Source: Piscicola geometra
Taxonomy: Eukaryota > Annelida > Clitellata > Hirudinida > Piscicolidae
Assembly: GCA_943735955.1 (NCBI GenBank)
Contig: OX030959.1
Coordinates: forward strand, 8,326,106-8,390,105
DNA: 64,000 nt
Reading direction: 5' to 3'
Positions 45,430-57,095 of this stretch are shown one piece after another. Made by a program: the position numbers and the translations under genes. Each line of letters starts with the position of its first letter. The stretch's first letter is position 1. The notes below the pieces were generated by a model. The model ran no database searches, had not been told where the DNA came from, and saw nothing but the letters and a program-made list of their open reading frames with translations.

Positions 45430-45995
45430 ACCATGGGCGGCGATGTTTTTTTTAGTGGGGGGTCCACCTTAATAGAAACCCCCCCACTTTTTTCCAATTT
45501 TTTTATTCCAAAAATTTCTATTTTGATATGTGCATAATCGTCAACAATGGCATAAAAGTAAGTGTTTATACAGTAATACATTGTGACTATGTGTAGTTAT
45601 AGTGATAGCTGTCTAAAACAAAAATATTCTTTGCTTACTTAAATATTCCTTCACCTAGTTTTTTTTATCACTATGGCGTAGGCAGGAATCCTGAGGGGGT
45701 CTTGGGGTTCACCTTTACAAGGACCCCTCACTCTTTTAAAAATAAAAATTTCTCAACTCTAATTTTGATACGAGCCTAATCGTCAACCATGGGATAAAAA
45801 AGTGCTAATACAGTAATACATTGTGGGTATGTATGGGCAGCGATGCTAGGGGGGTCCTGGGGTCCATCTTAACTTGGACGCCCCTCAGTTTTCCAATACA
45901 ATAATATCTCAACTCCTATCTTAACACCAAAATAATCATCAACCATAGCATGAAACAGAAGTTTTATTCAGTAATATATTTTGGGTAGGCGTAGT
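45430..45995. repeat. Three tandem copies of a roughly 165-245-bp unit
   Basis: Copies start at about 45433, 45675 and 45835. Each has a G-rich start, then GGGGTCCACCTTAA-like sequence, a C-rich patch, ATAATCGTCAACNATGG and CAGTAATACATTGTG. The copies are diverged, so the array is old. No coding potential is visible. Confidence 0.7.
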
Positions 45996-46739
45996 CAGAG
46001 GCGCAACCAGTAAAAAATGCTGGGGGGGCTCAACTTTAGTATTAAAAAAAATGTCAACTTTTTTATTGCCGTTGCTGCGTTTTTGCAGCATCAATTTTTA
46101 TGTTTTCTTGCTGTTTTAATTCCGAGTTTTTTTCACATTTTTTGTACAATAAATTTTAAATTTATAAGTTAAATTTCAATTTTTTGATATATTTTCTTTA
46201 TAATATTTTATTTCTTATTAACATTTAAAATTTCTCAAAACAATCTTTCCTCGCTTAGATTGTTCAATTTTTTCGTTCGATTTTAGTATTTGTATACAAA
46301 TTTAGTTTTAATATCAGGGTGAAAAGATAGTTAATACTTAAATTAATTTTTTTATATTCCAAATTTTTATATTTCGAAAAAAATTCAAAACCGCAAATGC
46401 TTCACACTTGAAGCTTTTATTGAAGAAAAGATAATTTTTTAACTTTTAGATTGATAAAAGTACTTAAAAAAAGATAACATTCGTCGTCATTGTCGTCTTT
46501 GAAACAGCACGAAAGTCTATGAGTGCTGTTGTAATTCACGTTGAATATTTTGTTTTGTTGTAATTAAAACAATAATAATTATTATTATTGTAACTAATAA
46601 AATAATTAGAATTCATAATTTTATGGAACAATTTGAAATGTAAATTTATTTCTGTTTTAATACATGTGGTTTGAATCAATTTATTTATGATTTCTTACTG
46701 ATGAGCCACTGAATAAAAAGTATAGTATAAAACTTTTTT

Positions 46740-47730
46740 GTCCTACAAGATGGCTGACCAGAGTATCTACAGTGTATTCTGTGCTTGATCATTATGAAGT
46801 GGCACTTGTTAGCTTGGAATCATTTGCTTCCATTGGTACTGCTGATGAAACAGCTGTAAAGGCTCGAGGTCTTTTTTCAACAGGGCACTACTGCACTGGT
46901 CCTCAAGGTAGTTGTTTTGGTGTTTTCACTTTTGGAACAGTTAAACAAGTCGTTGCAATCAGCAAGTGCCAAGGTCAGTGGAATGGTTGCAGCGACTGAT
47001 TCAGTTGTGCAAGAACTGCGTCGCCTACGATCAGATAAACAGTTTAACGCCATTTTCAGAGATGTCAACAGTATGGTTTTGGCATATGATCTCGAGCCGA
47101 TTGCTGTACCTCGAGTGCAAAAGTATTGTGGGCTGGGCCCAGCTTATGTAGCGACAACACCAGAGGAACATTATCGAGCAGCATATTACGCTGTCATAGA
47201 CATTGCAATCATGCAACTCACAGAAAGGTTCAATCGAGATTCTTCTGGTTTGCAGCTGGAGACAATGTTGCTAACTGGTGAAATGAACCATGATATTTGC
47301 AAGCAGTATCGTGAGTTAAATGAAACTGGTCTTTGTTCACAGTTAACTATGTTTAAAGACCAGAATAAACTATAGCGCAAACGCAAAAATAATGCAAGCT
47401 ATGATCACGGAAGTCAGACATCTGTTTCCTTAGGTTGAAAGATTGATCAGATTGATGCTTGTGTGTCCAATAACGTCATGTACTGCAGAAAGATCTTTTA
47501 GTGCTTTGCGGCTTCTTAAGACTTGGTTGCAAGCACCTATGACACAGCCTCGCTTGAATTTGAGTAAATAGCGCTATAGAAATTTATTTGATTTGATTGA
47601 TTCACGGGCCGTTTGTCATACACATCAGGATATACTTGACAGTCTGGATTTAAAAAGGCTAGTAGGAGAATTTGCTAGTCGGTCAGACATTCGAAGGGGT
47701 CTTTTTGGAAATTGGAATAAACGAGCTGTG
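46740..47730 (+). pseudogene. hAT transposase pseudogene, ZMYM1-like
   Basis: The segments read in order are VLDHYEVALVSLESFASIG, ELRRLRSDKQFNAIFRDVNS, VPRVQKYCG and HYRAAYYAVIDIAIMQLTER. The C-terminal dimerisation region follows, CPITSCTAERSFSALRLLKT at about 47460-47520. The last part (VCHTHQDILDSLDLKRLV and SDIRRGLFGNW) is separated by about 45 bases with TAGCGCTATAGAAATTTAT, a LINE-like tail. Frameshifts near 46890 and 47440 and several stops disable it. The family is domesticated in some genomes, but this copy is dead. Confidence 0.8.
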
Positions 47731-49330
47731 GGGAGAGAACAGGAGGACAGGCAGAGAGGGTATTTATGTTACCTAAATATACACTGGGCCAAAAAAAGTT
47801 TCCCAATGTATATTTGTTTATAACTGTGGCAAATTTGAATCTATTTGTCATTTTTAAAACTATTTGACTCAGAAATAAAAGGAAAACAAGATGTTATAAA
47901 ATTTATTTGATGGGTTGATGGCTAGTTGTAATTGAATATATACAGATGACAAATAATAGAAGGTACTAAAATCGCTAGTTTTTCTTCAAATCGCTCATGG
48001 TGGCAATAGAAAAGTATTTTTATTGAGTATCAAACTTTTTTTTACATTTTTGGTCATACAAATATTAATATTTTAGTGACATTTTAATTTTACTTTATCG
48101 TAAATTACTCATTTTAAGATGAGTAGAACGCAAAGCGAAATAGATTTTAAAAACTGTTTCTTTAATTCTATTTATAATTATAAAACATAAACAATAAAAG
48201 TGATCAAAATATAAATGAAGAATAAATTCAATTGTAAAATATGCGCGATTTGAGTCCGGTACCAAATTTCCGCTTAAAAAGACGAGTAGAATGCAAACCA
48301 GTCAATATAATGGCTGGGTAAATTTTAATTTACGTTATTGGTTATACAATTGAGCTATGAGGCTACTTGTAAAAATCCTTCCATCTTGTGCAACCTCCTC
48401 CTATATGGAGGTTTGTAAGCACAAGAACGTATATCAGTTTTTTCTTCTTACTATTCTAAATAACACTAGTGAATATATTATTCTTGAAAAAAAGTATACA
48501 ATAAAAAGCTGTTTTTTTATTAAATCTAGGAAATGACTAGTTTATTTAATTCATTAAACTGATAATTGTATTGATAAAAAACTCATAAAAAGCTTTAAAA
48601 AAATTAAATAATAATAAATCTTCTTCATCTTTGGCTTGACCTCACTTTCGGCCTCGTTGCATTTGTTGATGTGCCTTGCTCAGTTCTCCTTAGCTTTCTT
48701 CCTATTCGCCAAGCCATCTGTAGATTTTCACCCTCCTTTTGTAGAACATCGCAGAGTTGGAGTTGAGCTGCAAGGCCTGGCAATGGCGAGTTAGGAAGTT
48801 GAAGACGCACATATATGCTGGTAACCAGCATTGCTGGCATATAAGAACAAGTCTTTCAACTCCTATGATGAGGAAGACTTTCTCGTACGGTGGAAATACT
48901 CCATTCTGTTCTATCTTCAAGTCACTTTCCGAGCTCTCCATATATTTTTCTTTTTCTTCCTCTATATTTTCAGACTTGGCATCCTCATGATTATAGGTGA
49001 CGACTCCATGGGGCTTGAAGCCCCCCAATATTTAGTCACTAGGATTCGCCATTAACTGAGCCCCCCAATATTTTGTTATAGAAATTGAATTTTTTGATGT
49101 TGAAATATATCAATTACTAATGTTTTATTTTGAAATGCATATATTGATATCATAAAAAAATATTTCATAAACTTTCCATACTAATTATCATATTAAAGGT
49201 CAAAAGACATGCGGTGGTTTTACTCCCTAAACTCTATTTAGTTGAAATTTTTATATCGCAACTTAAGCAGAAATTGTGAAGTATCTTTGCTATCTTTGAC
49301 TAAATTTAATTTTTTATTGTGTGTGTTTGA
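47731..49330. other. AT-rich region with a broken minus-strand frame
   Basis: A GC-richer patch at 48610-49030 holds overlapping minus-strand frames (49028-48702 and 48840-48625). One reads GVFPPYEKVFLIIGVERLVL and the other VRLQLPNSPLPGLAAQLQL. I do not recognise them. They may be remnants of a mobile element, since CCCCCCAATATTTAGTCACT-like ends lie next to them at about 49020-49070. A segment at 48300-48415 is a dispersed repeat also seen at 30045-30120. Confidence 0.4.
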
Positions 49331-49336
49331 TAAGCG

Positions 49337-50002
49337 TAGAGGTCGGCCCGGGTGCCCGCGCGACTCCCAAGGGAACGGGAATTAAAACCGACAATAGGAA
49401 TGAAAAGAAAAATCTGGAACAGGGAGAATAATCACGAATAATGAAAAAACCTAGGTTTAAGTGTAACCAATGCCCTAGTAACCCATAGGCGCAAATGAAA
49501 ATATGCAGCTTAAGTGGCCTCGAGGATGGTTCGGGTTATACGCCACTTTATAATGCTCGACATTATTATTATAACTATTATTATCGGGAACTGCGATTAG
49601 AACGTGAATCAACATTCAAATTGCGCAGACTTCTACTTTAGACCCAAGATCATTAGAATAAAAGCTTGAACTTTTGACGGTTTAACCCGTATAAAAAGCC
49701 ATAGAAACTTAATTTAATTAAAACCAATGAAAATTCTCTCAATTAAATTGATTGTAACAATCATTGCACATTTAAATTGTATTTGTTTTTTATCCAAGTT
49801 TTGACGTTCAAATGCTAAGAAATGTCAAGAATATCAAGTTTGGACTGGGAATGAGTAGAGACACCAAAGTTTTAGTTTCAGGAATGCGTCAGAACCATGT
49901 CAAAAATTTTCGAAAACCAAAAGTTTGAAGACCAGCGAAAAAGAGACAAGCAGGGAAATTTTTTTGAGATTGGTAATGAAAATAGTCCCGGTTCCACTTC
50001 TA
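49337..50002. mobile_element. Second TAGAGGTCGG hAT-like element
   Basis: It starts TAGAGGTCGGCCCGGGTGCC and ends GTCCCGGTTCCACTTCTA, like the element at 33690-35038 but shorter. The flanks GATAAGCG and GATAACGG agree at 6 of 8 positions, a plausible old target duplication. A second-family SINE (49430-49580) is nested in it. No transposase frame is left. Confidence 0.65.
49430..49580 (-). mobile_element. SINE of a second family, nested copy
   Basis: It shares CTAGTAACCCATAGGCGCAAATG, AGTGGCCTCGAGG and GGGTTATACGCCAC with the copies at 52935-53110 and 63365-63482, in opposite orientation to them. An adjacent short fragment of the same family (GTCCGGGTATACGCCACG) lies at 50298. Confidence 0.6.
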
Positions 50003-50606
50003 GATAACGGACTAAAATCTATAATTTAAAAATTCATTTAAAATATCATTTTCACAAAAATATTAATTTATTTTTAATTTATTAGAAATGGAATTTTAAC
50101 AAACCACAATTGATTTTTCTAAGTTTGAGAAAATTAAGATGAATGGATTAATTACTTATTGACGGAACTTATCTCACCAACAAATTATTCAAACAATTTA
50201 TTTATAATTATACTGGCGATGAAGTTTTTAAATGATGTAATATTAATTCATAAAATATCATTAGAAAATACTCTTATATCATAGGTGGTTTGAAGCTTGT
50301 CCGGGTATACGCCACGTTAATAATATCCGTCGTTGTATTGTCTTGCATAGGCGGCCTGGGCCCCCCAGTATTTTAGACAAGTCGACGCCTATGGTTACTT
50401 CATCTAAAAAAATTAATTAACACACCCAAAAAGATACCAAACCAAAAAGAGTTCTGCGCAAAAAGGTCTAGTATTTAATAAAGTTCTAATGAAGTGTTTT
50501 CTTCGATTAAGCTAAACGAAAAAAGCTATTTCATGTGTGTAAGTCATTATCATAAAATATCCCGTGTTTTTCAACTGAGAGGTTTTCGTGATGATGATGA
50601 TGATGA

Positions 50607-53600
50607 TCACTCCAGAAGATATTTTGCAGATAATCCATCTGGACCCAGCTTCTTAGTGCCTGTGTTGTTGTAGTGGAAGGTGGTGATAGTTTCAAATGTT
50701 GTAGTGATGGTGATGATAGTAGTTGTGACGCAATTGAAGTAAAAATCCATGTAATGAATGAATGAATAGAAAGTTAGTGATTAAATATGCCATGAGTGAA
50801 ATTATAGTGATTACAATGAGAGATCGATCAATAAGAAGATACAAGCACCTGCAACGAGTTCATAAAGTCTCTTCTGATGAGCGAAGATGATGTCGAAGAG
50901 AAGAATCAACTGGGAGAAGGATGAAAAAGGAGTGAAAGAGAAAAGACGAGAATGAAACTTGAACTAATTTGGTGTAAGATGAAAATGTAGGACGAGAAAC
51001 GACAATGTGGAAAGGTGGTTAAAGTTGATTGGTAATGGATGAAGAATGAAATAGGTAGTGTCTGAGTGAGTGAAGGAGGCGTAATGAGAAGGGCTGTGCT
51101 TTAATCGAAGTTAACGCGTTAATAGATTATCACAATTGCGTTAACCCTTAAACACCAACACGGGTCGATTCGACCCATAGCATTATTCAATAGCTCACTG
51201 TATATTTAATTGTGAAGTTCTTTTATTGTAATTTCATGACTTTGTCTAATTTTTTATTGACAATCTAACACATTTTTCAGATGTGAAATATCATTTACAT
51301 TTTCGGTTTTACAGCATATGAAAAAAAAGTAACTTTCACGACCACGTGGGTCGAAAAGACCCATGAATGGAAATAACACGAATTGAACAGCTCAAGTACA
51401 ATATTTTTTTGAATTTTTTCCACAAACACAGAGTTAACAGTTTATACATTCATAGTTAGCACAGTTTATACATTCATAATTAACACAGTTTATACATAAT
51501 GGATAAAAACATTTTCGACAACGTTGGATAGTTTTGTGTTGAGTGCATTTTCTGCAGCGAAAGGGACTACCTGTCTTGGCTGATAAGTTAGAAGGTAATG
51601 GGTTATTAGGAATAAGTTTGATATTGCCTTTATCATCTAATTCTCCTCCACATAGTTCTGCTCCTAGATTCTTCAAAAACTGCCTTATCTTTACTTTTTG
51701 TTGGCCAGTAACTCCACGCCAGAGGATGAACGAGTTCAACGCTGAAACGTCTATCATGTGCTGAAAAACACGTTTTGGTTTACGCAATGTTTGTTTTCGA
51801 TTAGTATAGGCCATGCAAGTTTGGTCTAAATGATCGACTCCACCCTTTTCCTTGTTGTAGGTCATGATGATTTCTTGCTTCTTGGTTTCTTCAACGTCTT
51901 CCGCAGTGTGTTCATTCGATAGTAAAACTACTCTCTTATTATTCGTCGGTGCATAGGAAACTAAAGTAGCATCTGCTGTGAAACCGAATAAAAATTCGCC
52001 AGCTTGCCTTTTTTTCTGTGAATTCTAGAGGTAATTCTCGACGATTCTTTCTCATAGTTCCCACTAACCTAATACAGCGATTTCGCTTTTTAAACTTTCA
52101 CCTTTATCATTTGTACATTCTACGATTTTATCAAGAATTGTATTATCAATACAAATTTTCAAATTAGATAAAGCTTTCTTTATTGCAATGACGAAATCCA
52201 TAAGCACTCAATCCTCCAGCTCTCCTCATTATATTAACTGACTGTCTTCTTCCACCTGGATATGGCATTGAGTGCCATAGAGTACCATCTTTACCTTTAT
52301 AGCTACCACAAACCCTTCCAGCAACCGAATCTATACAATCATCTACATGCCTTTCAACATCAGCATTCATAATTCCGAGTGCACCATCATCGTTATTCAC
52401 ATCTTTTTCAGTGTAGAAAATTTCTTCATCATCTGAAGACACATTTCTTGAGATCATTGAAGATGATGATATTTCATTATTTTCATATTCTTCATCAGAA
52501 ATGCTGTTATTAACAATTTCATTATTGCTTGAATCCGTTTCGTTATCCATATTCATAATAATATCAGAAAATCGACTTGAAACTCAAATTTTCGAAATAA
52601 GCTAACAAAATGGCCAATCTAATATATGCTTAAAACAGAGGTTTTCTGTTGAAAGTAAAAATGAAATCTCATAATTATTTAAAGAAATATATAATGATAA
52701 AATAAATCACTATAACTCTGAAATTTTTTTTACTAGTGAAAATCCTTTTTAAAACATCTAATGGCTCGTGTCGGCCCATGCGGATGCCAACGTTATTTTT
52801 TTGCCTGGTGTTTAAGGGATAAAACACGATTAACTTTCGATTAGAATTTTTAATCGTGAAACAGCTCTAGTAATGAGTGATCATTTTGGCTTATAAAGAG
52901 AAAAACTAAGATAGCGTAAAATACCAATATAATAATAATAATGACGAGCATTAATATAGTGGCGTATAACCCGAACGGGCTTCCAGGCCACTTAGGCTGC
53001 ATAATTTCATTTGCGCCTTTGGGTTACTAGGGCATTGGTTGCACTCGAACCTAGAACTTTTCATTATTGGTCAAGCCGAGAGTCGTTGCCGACTCAGCTA
53101 CCCGTTCACCTAATATATTGGCACACTTTTAAATTATTTATATTCAAATGTCCAAAATAGAAGAATTTGTAACATTAATTTGAAAAATTGCTGTACGAAA
53201 CTTTTTTTTTGCAGTAAATGGAGTGGTTGTCTATTTTGTGTCGAGTATATTAGCATTATGGTAGGTTTTTGAAGTCTGTTTTGGGTCGCTTTATAATAAT
53301 AATCCATTCTCAAATTTTTACTTGCAAAAATATTCTATTTAAACAAATATTAAGTCCATAACGATACCTAATTTAGTCCAAAACCCTTCTTTCCTAGCCT
53401 GTTAGGGATGCAGTCGATTCACCCCTCAAAATAGTTAAAATCTGACTTTATTTTTTATATGTATTTTGCTGAAATAAAAGAATAAATTATTTTTAAAAAA
53501 TACATAACTTAAAATAATAAAATTATTTAAAAAATAAAAAACTATAATTTTTTTTTCATAAATGAAAAACTGAAATAAATAAATATATGTTAAAAAAAAG

Positions 53601-55835
53601 AATAAAAAAAAATAAAATAGAATACAAATTAATAAAATAAATGAAAAATTATAAAATAAATGAAAAATTATAAAATAAATGAAAAATTATAAAATACATG
53701 AAAAATGATAAAATAAATGAAAAATTATAAAATAAATGAAAAATTATAAAATAAATGAAAAATGATAAAATAAATGAAAAATTATAAAATAAATGAAAAA
53801 TTATAAAATAAATGAAAAATAATAAAATAAATGAAAAATTATAAAATAAATGAAAAATTATAAAATAAAGGAAAAATAATAAAATTTATAAAATTTATAA
53901 AATAAATAAATTATTATTAAATAAATTATTGTGTCTCCTAAAACATACCAACATCACCAAGTTATTTTTCTATATTTGAAAAAAATGTTTACTAAAAGTT
54001 TATTTTAACATTTTAAAAACTAAAATGAAATAGTTTAATAATATAAATAGTATAGTTTAATAATTCTATAAAATTTTTAGTTAAATACACAGAGACTTAG
54101 ACTCTGGTTTGTATTTTTAGTACTAGTTACATTTTATAATTAAAATAAGAATTCTTCTGAAAGGGCTAACATTGTGCTAAAATTTGAGTTTAATTGAATT
54201 TATTTTTAAAATTTCATTTATATTTGATAGTTTGTTATATTTCATAGTTATAATATTTAAAGCCGTTTTATTTATTTTGTATTTATTAAAAAAAAATTAA
54301 GAAAATATATCTAAAAAATTAAGTCCGTATTTAACTAATTTAAGAGGTGAATTGGTTGAAGAGTATTTAAATTCCGTTTCATCTATTTTTATTTATTTAA
54401 AAAATCAAAAAATATATATTTAAAAAAAGTCCGTTTTTAATTATTTTGACGGATGAATCGGTTGAAGGGTGAATCGGTTGAGAGGTGAATCGGTTGAGGG
54501 GTGAATCGGTTAAAAAGAAAAGCGGTTAAGGAGAGAACAACTGCAATTCGCCTGTTAAAACCTTCACCCGAGATAGGGGTCCAGTAAATAATTTCACAAA
54601 ATAAAATACTACATAAAAAATGAAACAACCTGTGAGACAGTGATGCCAAGGGTTGCAGCAAAGTAGAAGTTGGCATTGGCGCTGGAGAGAACGAGCCACA
54701 GGTGCTCAAATGCTTGCAAGAGAATGCCACATGTGGTGAATAAGAGAAGACACACAAAGAAGTTCCTCGTGTACTTGCGGAGATAAAGGAAATTGCAGGC
54801 AATAGCAAGCCAGAGTGAGAGGTCAGTGTAGCTGGGGTAGGACTTGAAGATGGAGATGAAAGCGAGGCTGCAGAAGGAGGAGAAAAATGGGTGATGCACA
54901 AGTCGGATTGAGAGTGGCAGGCAGTAGAAGATTGCATGCATCTGGAAAACACACAAAAAGAAGGTGGTGAAGTGCTGAAAGTTCTCTATGAAGAAGTACC
55001 AAAAGATGCCAATGTTGGGACTGTGGTCAGATGCTGAGAGGATGAATCCGGAAGTGGAAAGGAGGAAAGATGAGATGTCGCTAGAAAAGTAGATGAGCAT
55101 GAAGCACAGACAAAAAAAACAAGTGGTTGTCTGAATGATGGAAGTGATGAAAATACTACTACTGCTGCTGAAACGGTGTTCATTGTTGTTTTTGTCATGG
55201 TGTGCTAAAATAATTGAAAGAGGAATGATGAGAATGAAAGGGTAGAAAGAGAGATAGGTAGAGAGGGAGAGAAAGAGAGAGAGGAAAAGTCTGCTTCTTT
55301 TAAGAGCTGCATAGAAGGAGAGGGAGATTGTCAAGTTGTTGAGGATGGCAGTGTTCATGGACAGACATGAAACGACACTGAGAGGGTTCAGGAGGTAGCA
55401 AGAGAGACACATGAGAGCATTCCTTGAAACAGAATGCTCACTCAGCAACAAACCCTTTGCACTCTCATCACACACCTTCTTTTTTTTCCTCTCTTCTTCC
55501 AACACATCCTTAGCGTACAATCCACTAGTTGTGTACAACACCAAACCAATCAGTACATCCAACATCACAAACACATACATCACCCTTGCCTCTCCCACTC
55601 CCTCCAGCAGCACCCTCCAAAAACTCAAGGTCAGTGGCATTTCGTGGTAAAGGTCTCCTTCATATGGAGACACCCGCAATTCCAGTAAAGCCAATGCTTC
55701 AGTCAACCTCTTCCAGGAAGAGACTGGAGTTGAGAACTCACTCTTCTGCACTAGCAAAGCAGGCATTTCAGTTCTGAATAAAACTAAACGAACCAACACG
55801 GCTACTAGCACCACTAACAATGCAGTTTTATCCAT
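50607..55835 (-). CDS. PIGU: GPI transamidase subunit PIG-U
   Basis: PIG-U is a multi-span ER membrane subunit of the complex that attaches GPI anchors to proteins. Minus-strand exons are 54630-55835, 50849-50909 and 50607-50659. Phases 0 and 1 match, and the total is 439 residues against 435 in human. The start reads MDKTALLVVLVAVLVRLVLF. Family landmarks are VSPYEGDLYHE, CLSCYLLNPLSVVSC, the conserved NIGIFWYFFIENFQHFTTFF, and IFKSYPSYTDLSLW. The two small exons restore the expected C-terminus (LILLFDIIFAHQKRLYELVA, then GPDGLSAKYLLE). The 3.7-kb second-last intron holds a piggyBac element, a SINE and an inverted-repeat element. The gene is head-to-head with CLPP, 262 bases apart. Confidence 0.93.
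51145..52818 (-). mobile_element. piggyBac transposon, internally deleted transposase
   Basis: Terminal inverted repeats are a perfect 13 bases (CCCTTAAACACCA), with TTAA before the left end and ATAA after the right end, a mutated TTAA. On the minus strand, an acidic N-terminal piece (52556-52164) precedes a broken middle. It is followed by the C-terminal part (51865-51434) with YNKEKGGVDHLDQ, FQHMIDVSALNSFILW and a Cys-rich zinc-binding tail (CRKCTQHKTIQRCRKCFYPL). Total coding span is about 370 codons against about 560-600 in intact elements, so part of the DDE core is gone. It lies in the PIGU intron. Confidence 0.9.
52935..53110 (-). mobile_element. SINE of a second family
   Basis: Read on the minus strand it starts with a tRNA-like head (GTAGCTGAGTCGGCAACGAC with a box A-like pattern, then GGTTCGAGTGCAAC as box B). 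The body contains CTAGTAACCCAAAGGCGCAA, AGTGGCCTGG and GGTTATACGCCAC. Related copies are at 49430-49580 and 63365-63482. It lies inside the PIGU intron. Confidence 0.65.
53400..54560. mobile_element. Non-autonomous inverted-repeat element
   Basis: The left end is GCAGTCGATTCACCCCTCAA plus AATAGTTAAAATCTGACTT. The right end is its inverse, with a 17-bp unit (GGGTGAATCGGTTGAGA) repeated four to five times (about 54455-54510). The core (53640-53880) is a tandem array of AAATGAAAAATTATAAAAT-type units. No transposase is seen. A related sequence is at 32232-32640 with the same left end. Confidence 0.6.
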
Positions 55836-56097
55836 AACTATTGTTAATTAAATATTTAATCAACACTAAGTCTATTCATAACAAATGACTAAAAGTGAAA
55901 ATATATTTAAAAACTTCTTGCTAATAACTTAATCAAAAAATCTATTCATATAAAATTAGTTTTCATAGAAGTTTCAATTACTGAAAAGTTTAGTCAATAC
56001 CTATAAAAATATTTCAATACTTTTTAGAAATTACCTTTTAAATAATTTTAGGGTCGTTTGAACTCTGTATCTTTTTCTACTCGTAGTTAACTCAAAT
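55836..56097. promoter_or_regulatory. Divergent promoter region, PIGU and CLPP
   Basis: Only 262 bases separate the PIGU start codon (minus) from the CLPP start codon (plus). Both are housekeeping genes, so one shared promoter is likely. The sequence is AT-rich and shows no clear TATA box at a useful distance from either start. Confidence 0.5.
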
Positions 56098-56870
56098 ATG
56101 AATCGCACAAAGACGTGTTTTTTCCCCTTTTTAAGAAATTCAAAAAGAATCCACACTTCTTCGATTTTGAAAAAACCTCTCATTCCGATGGTAATTGAGC
56201 AGACGGGCAGAGGAGAAAGAGCTTATGATATTTATTCAAGACTACTCAAAGAAAGAATAATTTGCCTAATGGGTCCTATAAATGATGATATATCTAGTCT
56301 TGTAGTTGCGCAACTTCTTTTTTTGCAATCTGAGAGCAATAAAAAGCCGATTCACATGTACATAAACAGTCCAGGGGGGTCTGTGACGGCTGGCTTGGGT
56401 ATTTATGATACCATGCAATACGTGCTGCCTCCCATTGCTACGTGGTGCGTGGGACAAGCCTGCAGTATGGCATCTCTTCTTCTCTGTGCAGGTTTTCAAT
56501 TTTTGACTAATAAAATAATGTCATTACATTATTTTATTTATACAATAATTTATTTTATAAAATAAAGTACTTTTTTCACAAAGGCAGACCTGGAATGAGG
56601 CATTCTCTACCAAATAGTCGGGTGATGGTGCACCAGCCTTCAGGGCAAGCAGTGGGACAGGCAACGGATATTCAAATCCAGGCAGAAGAAATCATCAAGA
56701 TGAAAAGGCAGATAAACCTATTGTACGTGAAACATACTGGCAAAGACCTCAAAGAGATCCAGGATGTGATGGAGAGGGACTTCTTCATGGACCCACTGCA
56801 GGCCAAGAAGTTTGGCTTAATTGACCAGGTGCTTGAGCACCCTCCCATTGAATCAGAACCAAAGAAATAA
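56098..56870 (+). CDS. CLPP: Mitochondrial ATP-dependent Clp protease subunit
   Basis: This serine peptidase forms the proteolytic core of ClpXP in the mitochondrial matrix. Exons are 56098-56491 and 56584-56870, joined in phase 1, giving 226 residues. The N-terminus is rich in Arg, Lys, Ser and Phe and low in acidic residues, as in mitochondrial presequences. The ClpP core starts near [20 protein letters not shown]. The oxyanion loop [10 protein letters not shown], the nucleophile Ser in [10 protein letters not shown], the catalytic His in VMVHQPSG and the Asp in ERDFFMDP are all present. The residue before the nucleophile is Cys where Ala is usual, and Ala replaces the usual Gly after the Met. 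The C-terminus is shorter than in mammals, where an extra tail of about 30 residues is found. An AATAAA lies at 56981. Confidence 0.95.
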
Positions 56871-56980
56871 CCATCTTTGTTAATTCCTTCTTCTTATGTG
56901 AAAGATTTGTTTTTAATGTCTTTTTATTTATTAGCTTGTAATTTCAAATTCCGTTAATGGACATACCAGAAAATATTACT

Positions 56981-56986
56981 AATAAA
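56981..56986 (+). promoter_or_regulatory. Polyadenylation signal, CLPP
   Basis: AATAAA lies 111 bases after the CLPP stop codon at 56870. Confidence 0.6.
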
Positions 56987-57004
56987 AGCTTTTCACTGAT
57001 CTAC

Positions 57005-57095
57005 TTGTTTATTAAATCAATCAATCAAAACTATTATATAGCATTTTTTCTAGAATCCAAAGATGCTTTTGAATAAATTTGTTAAATAAAACAGG
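57005..57095 (-). mobile_element. L2-like LINE 3' tail
   Basis: On the minus strand it reads CTGTTTTATTTAACAAATTT, then a diverged middle and GCTATATAATAGTTTTGATT plus GATTGATT. This parallels the plus-strand tail at 11715-11805 (CCGTTTTATTTAACAAATTT and GCGCTATACAAATCATTAG). Only the tail is present. Confidence 0.5.
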
